The notes below the pieces were generated by a model. It was not told the DNA's origin. It did no database searches and saw nothing but the letters and a program-made list of their open reading frames with translations. Positions 62,060-64,000 of a stretch of DNA of 64,000 bases are shown here, piece by piece (position 1 is the stretch's first letter; each line of letters begins with the position of its first letter). Source of the stretch: Actinomycetota bacterium (GTDB lineage: Bacteria > Actinomycetota > Actinomycetes > Nanopelagicales > Nanopelagicaceae). The stretch is taken from the NCBI GenBank assembly GCA_009701575.1, contig WLJX01000003.1, positions 1-64,000 on the forward strand, in the 5' to 3' direction. A program made the translations under genes and the position numbers.

Positions 62060-64000
62060 TGAGCGAAATAAAGTTGCCAGAAGGCGCACCAGAAGAAGTA
62101 ATAACTGCTGCTCATGTTCGAGAGATTGATTTAGCGTTATTTGGTCACAACGGAACCCTTTCGTTGATTACATTGGATAACGGTATGGACCACAATCGTC
62201 CTAATACTTTTGGTCCGCAATCACTTGCCTCTTTGAGCGAAGCAATCAAAGTTGCCGAGGCCAGTTCATCAATCGCAATTGCAATTACTGGTAAGCCCTT
62301 TATTTTTGCTGCTGGCGCTGATCTTTCGGCTCTGTCATTTTTATATGATCGCGAACAAGCCCTAGCGATTGGAAAACTTGGTCACGATGTTTTCCGTAAG
62401 CTTGGCGAAAGTTCCAAGCCAACCTTCGCGTTTGTAAATGGCCTAGCGTTAGGTGGTGGGCTCGAGGTCGCCTTACATTGCAGATATCGAACTGTTGCAA
62501 CCACTGCATTTACTGCGCTCCCTGAAGTATTTCTTGGCTTAGTTCCTGGCTGGGGCGGCGCAACCATATTGCCTAAATTAATTGGGCCTAAGAACGCAGT
62601 TCAAGTAATCATTTTAAACGCGCTAAATAACAACACAATGATGAAGTCGAAAGAAGCCCTAGCCCTTGGTGTTGTTGATGCAGTTTTTGAACCAGCGGAT
62701 TTCATCGAAAACTCAATTAAATTTGCGGCATCGATACTAAATGGTTCTACAAAAATTGAACGAAGTGATTTTACAAAAAATGAAAGCGAATGGTCCGAGG
62801 CTATTAATTCTGGCAAAGCAGCAGTAGCTAAGAAATTTGGCGGCGCAGAAATTCCACAAGCGATAAAGGCCCTGGATTTAATTGCAGCTGCCAGAACAAA
62901 TTCGTTAGGTGCTGGCTTTGATGCCGAAGATCAAGAGCTCGCAAATCTCACAATGAGCGATCCGCTCCGCGCCTCCTTATACGCATTTAATTTAATTCAA
63001 AAGAAGCGTAAGAAAGTCGAAGGCGCTCCGAAACCAGCTCTGGCTCGTAAGATAAACAAAGTAGGCGTTGTTGGAGCCGGCCTAATGGCATCCCAACTTG
63101 CTCTAATTATTCTGCGGAATTTAAAGGTTCCAGTTGTAATCACTGATCTTGATCAAGAACGTATCGATAAAGGCCTTGCATATATCCGCGGTGAACTAAC
63201 AAAGCTTGTCGAGAAGAAGCGCATGAGCCCAGAAAGCGCTGCGCGACTCTCTTCACTAGTTTCTGGCTCAACAGATAAAGCAATTTTCGCTGACGCCTCA
63301 TTCGTAATCGAAGCGATATTTGAAGAGCTCGAACTAAAGCAGAAGCTATTCAAGGATCTTGAAAAGATTGTTTCTATCGAGTGCATCTTGGCAACAAATA
63401 CCTCTTCGCTATCCGTAACTAAAATGTCCGACGGGCTTGCAAATCCAGAACGAGTTATTGGTTTCCACTTCTTCAACCCAGTTGCAATTATGCCGTTGCT
63501 CGAAATAGCAAGAACGCCGGCAACAGATGATGCAACAACAGCGACTGCAGTTGCAATCGGAAAAGAACTTAAGAAGACCATGGTTATCGTCAAAGACTCC
63601 CCAGCATTCGTTGTTAATCGTTTGCTAACAAGATTTATGGGCGAGATAACTGATGCGATTGATGAAGGTACTCCTCCGGATGTTGCAGACTCAGCAATGA
63701 AGCCGCTCGGACTTCCAATGACCTCTCTCGAACTTCTTGGATTAGTGGGACCTGGAGTCGCACTACATGTTGCAGAAACGCTTCATAAGAACCTCGGCGA
63801 TCGCTATCGAATCTCACCAACAATGCAGGCTTTCGTTAAGGAAGGAGTTAAGTCTTTCTACATCAAAGATGAGAAAGGTGGATTGAATCCAAATCCAGCT
63901 GCACTTGCACTAATTAAAGCCGGCAACAAAGCTTCGACTGCTGAAGAGGTTAGAGTTCGAGCGCTAAAAGCTTTAGCAAGTGAAGCGCGCATGATGCTAG
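62059..64000 (+). CDS. fadB: FadB-like enoyl-CoA hydratase/3-hydroxyacyl-CoA dehydrogenase, cut by the window end
   Basis: This bifunctional enzyme hydrates enoyl-CoA and oxidises the 3-hydroxy product. The first 647 codons are present without a stop. The crotonase domain (about 20-210) has IFAAGADLSAL and GLALGGGLEVAL with PEVFLGLVPGWGG, giving the two catalytic glutamates. The NAD domain (about 330-520) has VGVVGAGLMASQLALI and GFHFFNPVAIMP, and a C-terminal helical domain follows. The ATG overlaps the thiolase stop. Length and style match actinobacterial FadB-type trifunctional alpha chains. Confidence 0.94.
   Translation, partial: MSEIKLPEGAPEEVITAAHVREIDLALFGHNGTLSLITLDNGMDHNRPNTFGPQSLASLSEAIKVAEASSSIAIAITGKPFIFAAGADLSALSFLYDREQALAIGKLGHDVFRKLGESSKPTFAFVNGLALGGGLEVALHCRYRTVATTAFTALPEVFLGLVPGWGGATILPKLIGPKNAVQVIILNALNNNTMMKSKEALALGVVDAVFEPADFIENSIKFAASILNGSTKIERSDFTKNESEWSEAINSGKAAVAKKFGGAEIPQAIKALDLIAAARTNSLGAGFDAEDQELANLTMSDPLRASLYAFNLIQKKRKKVEGAPKPALARKINKVGVVGAGLMASQLALIILRNLKVPVVITDLDQERIDKGLAYIRGELTKLVEKKRMSPESAARLSSLVSGSTDKAIFADASFVIEAIFEELELKQKLFKDLEKIVSIECILATNTSSLSVTKMSDGLANPERVIGFHFFNPVAIMPLLEIARTPATDDATTATAVAIGKELKKTMVIVKDSPAFVVNRLLTRFMGEITDAIDEGTPPDVADSAMKPLGLPMTSLELLGLVGPGVALHVAETLHKNLGDRYRISPTMQAFVKEGVKSFYIKDEKGGLNPNPAALALIKAGNKASTAEEVRVRALKALASEARMML

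Overview
The window is a dense, mid-to-low GC stretch of an actinobacterial chromosome. Actinobacteria-specific families point to this: the bcc-aa3 respiratory supercomplex genes (qcrCAB with a diheme cytochrome c, and the small subunit ctaF), DUF3043, DUF4191 and DUF3000 proteins, a PimB'-type mannosyltransferase, and ino1 next to a PadR regulator. From memory, the order ctaE-qcrCAB / ctaFDC / PfkB kinase / erpA / gcvT / pepA / sucB / TIGR01777 / lipB / lipA / DUF4191 / RDD / glnA, and the separate block plsC / SRPBCC / fadD / pimB / NlpC-P60, both resemble the Mycobacterium tuberculosis Rv2182c-Rv2220 region, here split and rearranged. The low GC, tiny intergenic gaps, many overlapping stop codons and many apparently leaderless promoters suggest a streamlined genome, such as a freshwater acI (Nanopelagicales) lineage. 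That lineage assignment is inference.

Layout. 1-7.4 kb: the 3' end of ctaE, then qcrC-qcrA-qcrB and a short nhaA, converging on ctaC-ctaD-ctaF; together these give the terminal respiratory chain. 7.4-12.9 kb: a cysteine-desulfurase-like gene that has lost its PLP lysine plus tusA, a PfkB kinase, erpA, nadA, a DUF3043 protein and an aldo/keto reductase. 12.9-16.0 kb: a small secreted/membrane protein, then a cobalamin riboswitch controlling btuF-btuC-btuD. 16.0-29.6 kb: gcvT, pepA, lpd, sucB, a TIGR01777 epimerase, an FAD oxidoreductase with an MMPL transporter, then lipB-lipA (lipoylation of SucB and other lipoyl proteins), plsC, DUF4191 and RDD. 29.6-34.2 kb: glnA with its terminator, a NiCoT nickel/cobalt permease and an ABC-F protein.

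34.2-43.4 kb is a probable amine-catabolism island: class-III aminotransferase, class-I amidotransferase, APC permease, a glutamine-synthetase-like gamma-glutamyl ligase, aldehyde dehydrogenase, SDR dehydrogenase and class-II amidotransferase. 42.6-49.3 kb: SDR, enoyl-CoA hydratase, a small LuxR-type protein, an unknown membrane protein, ino1-padR, LysE, a Cas4-like nuclease and PlsC. 49.3-56.4 kb: an esterase, ROK glucokinase, SRPBCC protein, acyl-CoA synthetase, LuxR-type regulator, PimB' and an NlpC/P60 hydrolase. Ino1 and PimB' together fit synthesis of inositol lipids and mannosides. 56.4-64 kb: a CxxC small protein, a RibD-like reductase, an EamA exporter, DUF3000 with RNase D, an FTR1/EfeU iron permease, and thiolase-FadB (beta-oxidation), with fadB running off the window end.

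No stretch longer than 300 bases lacks a gene or the riboswitch. I saw no rRNA, tRNA, CRISPR array, insertion sequence or phage gene.
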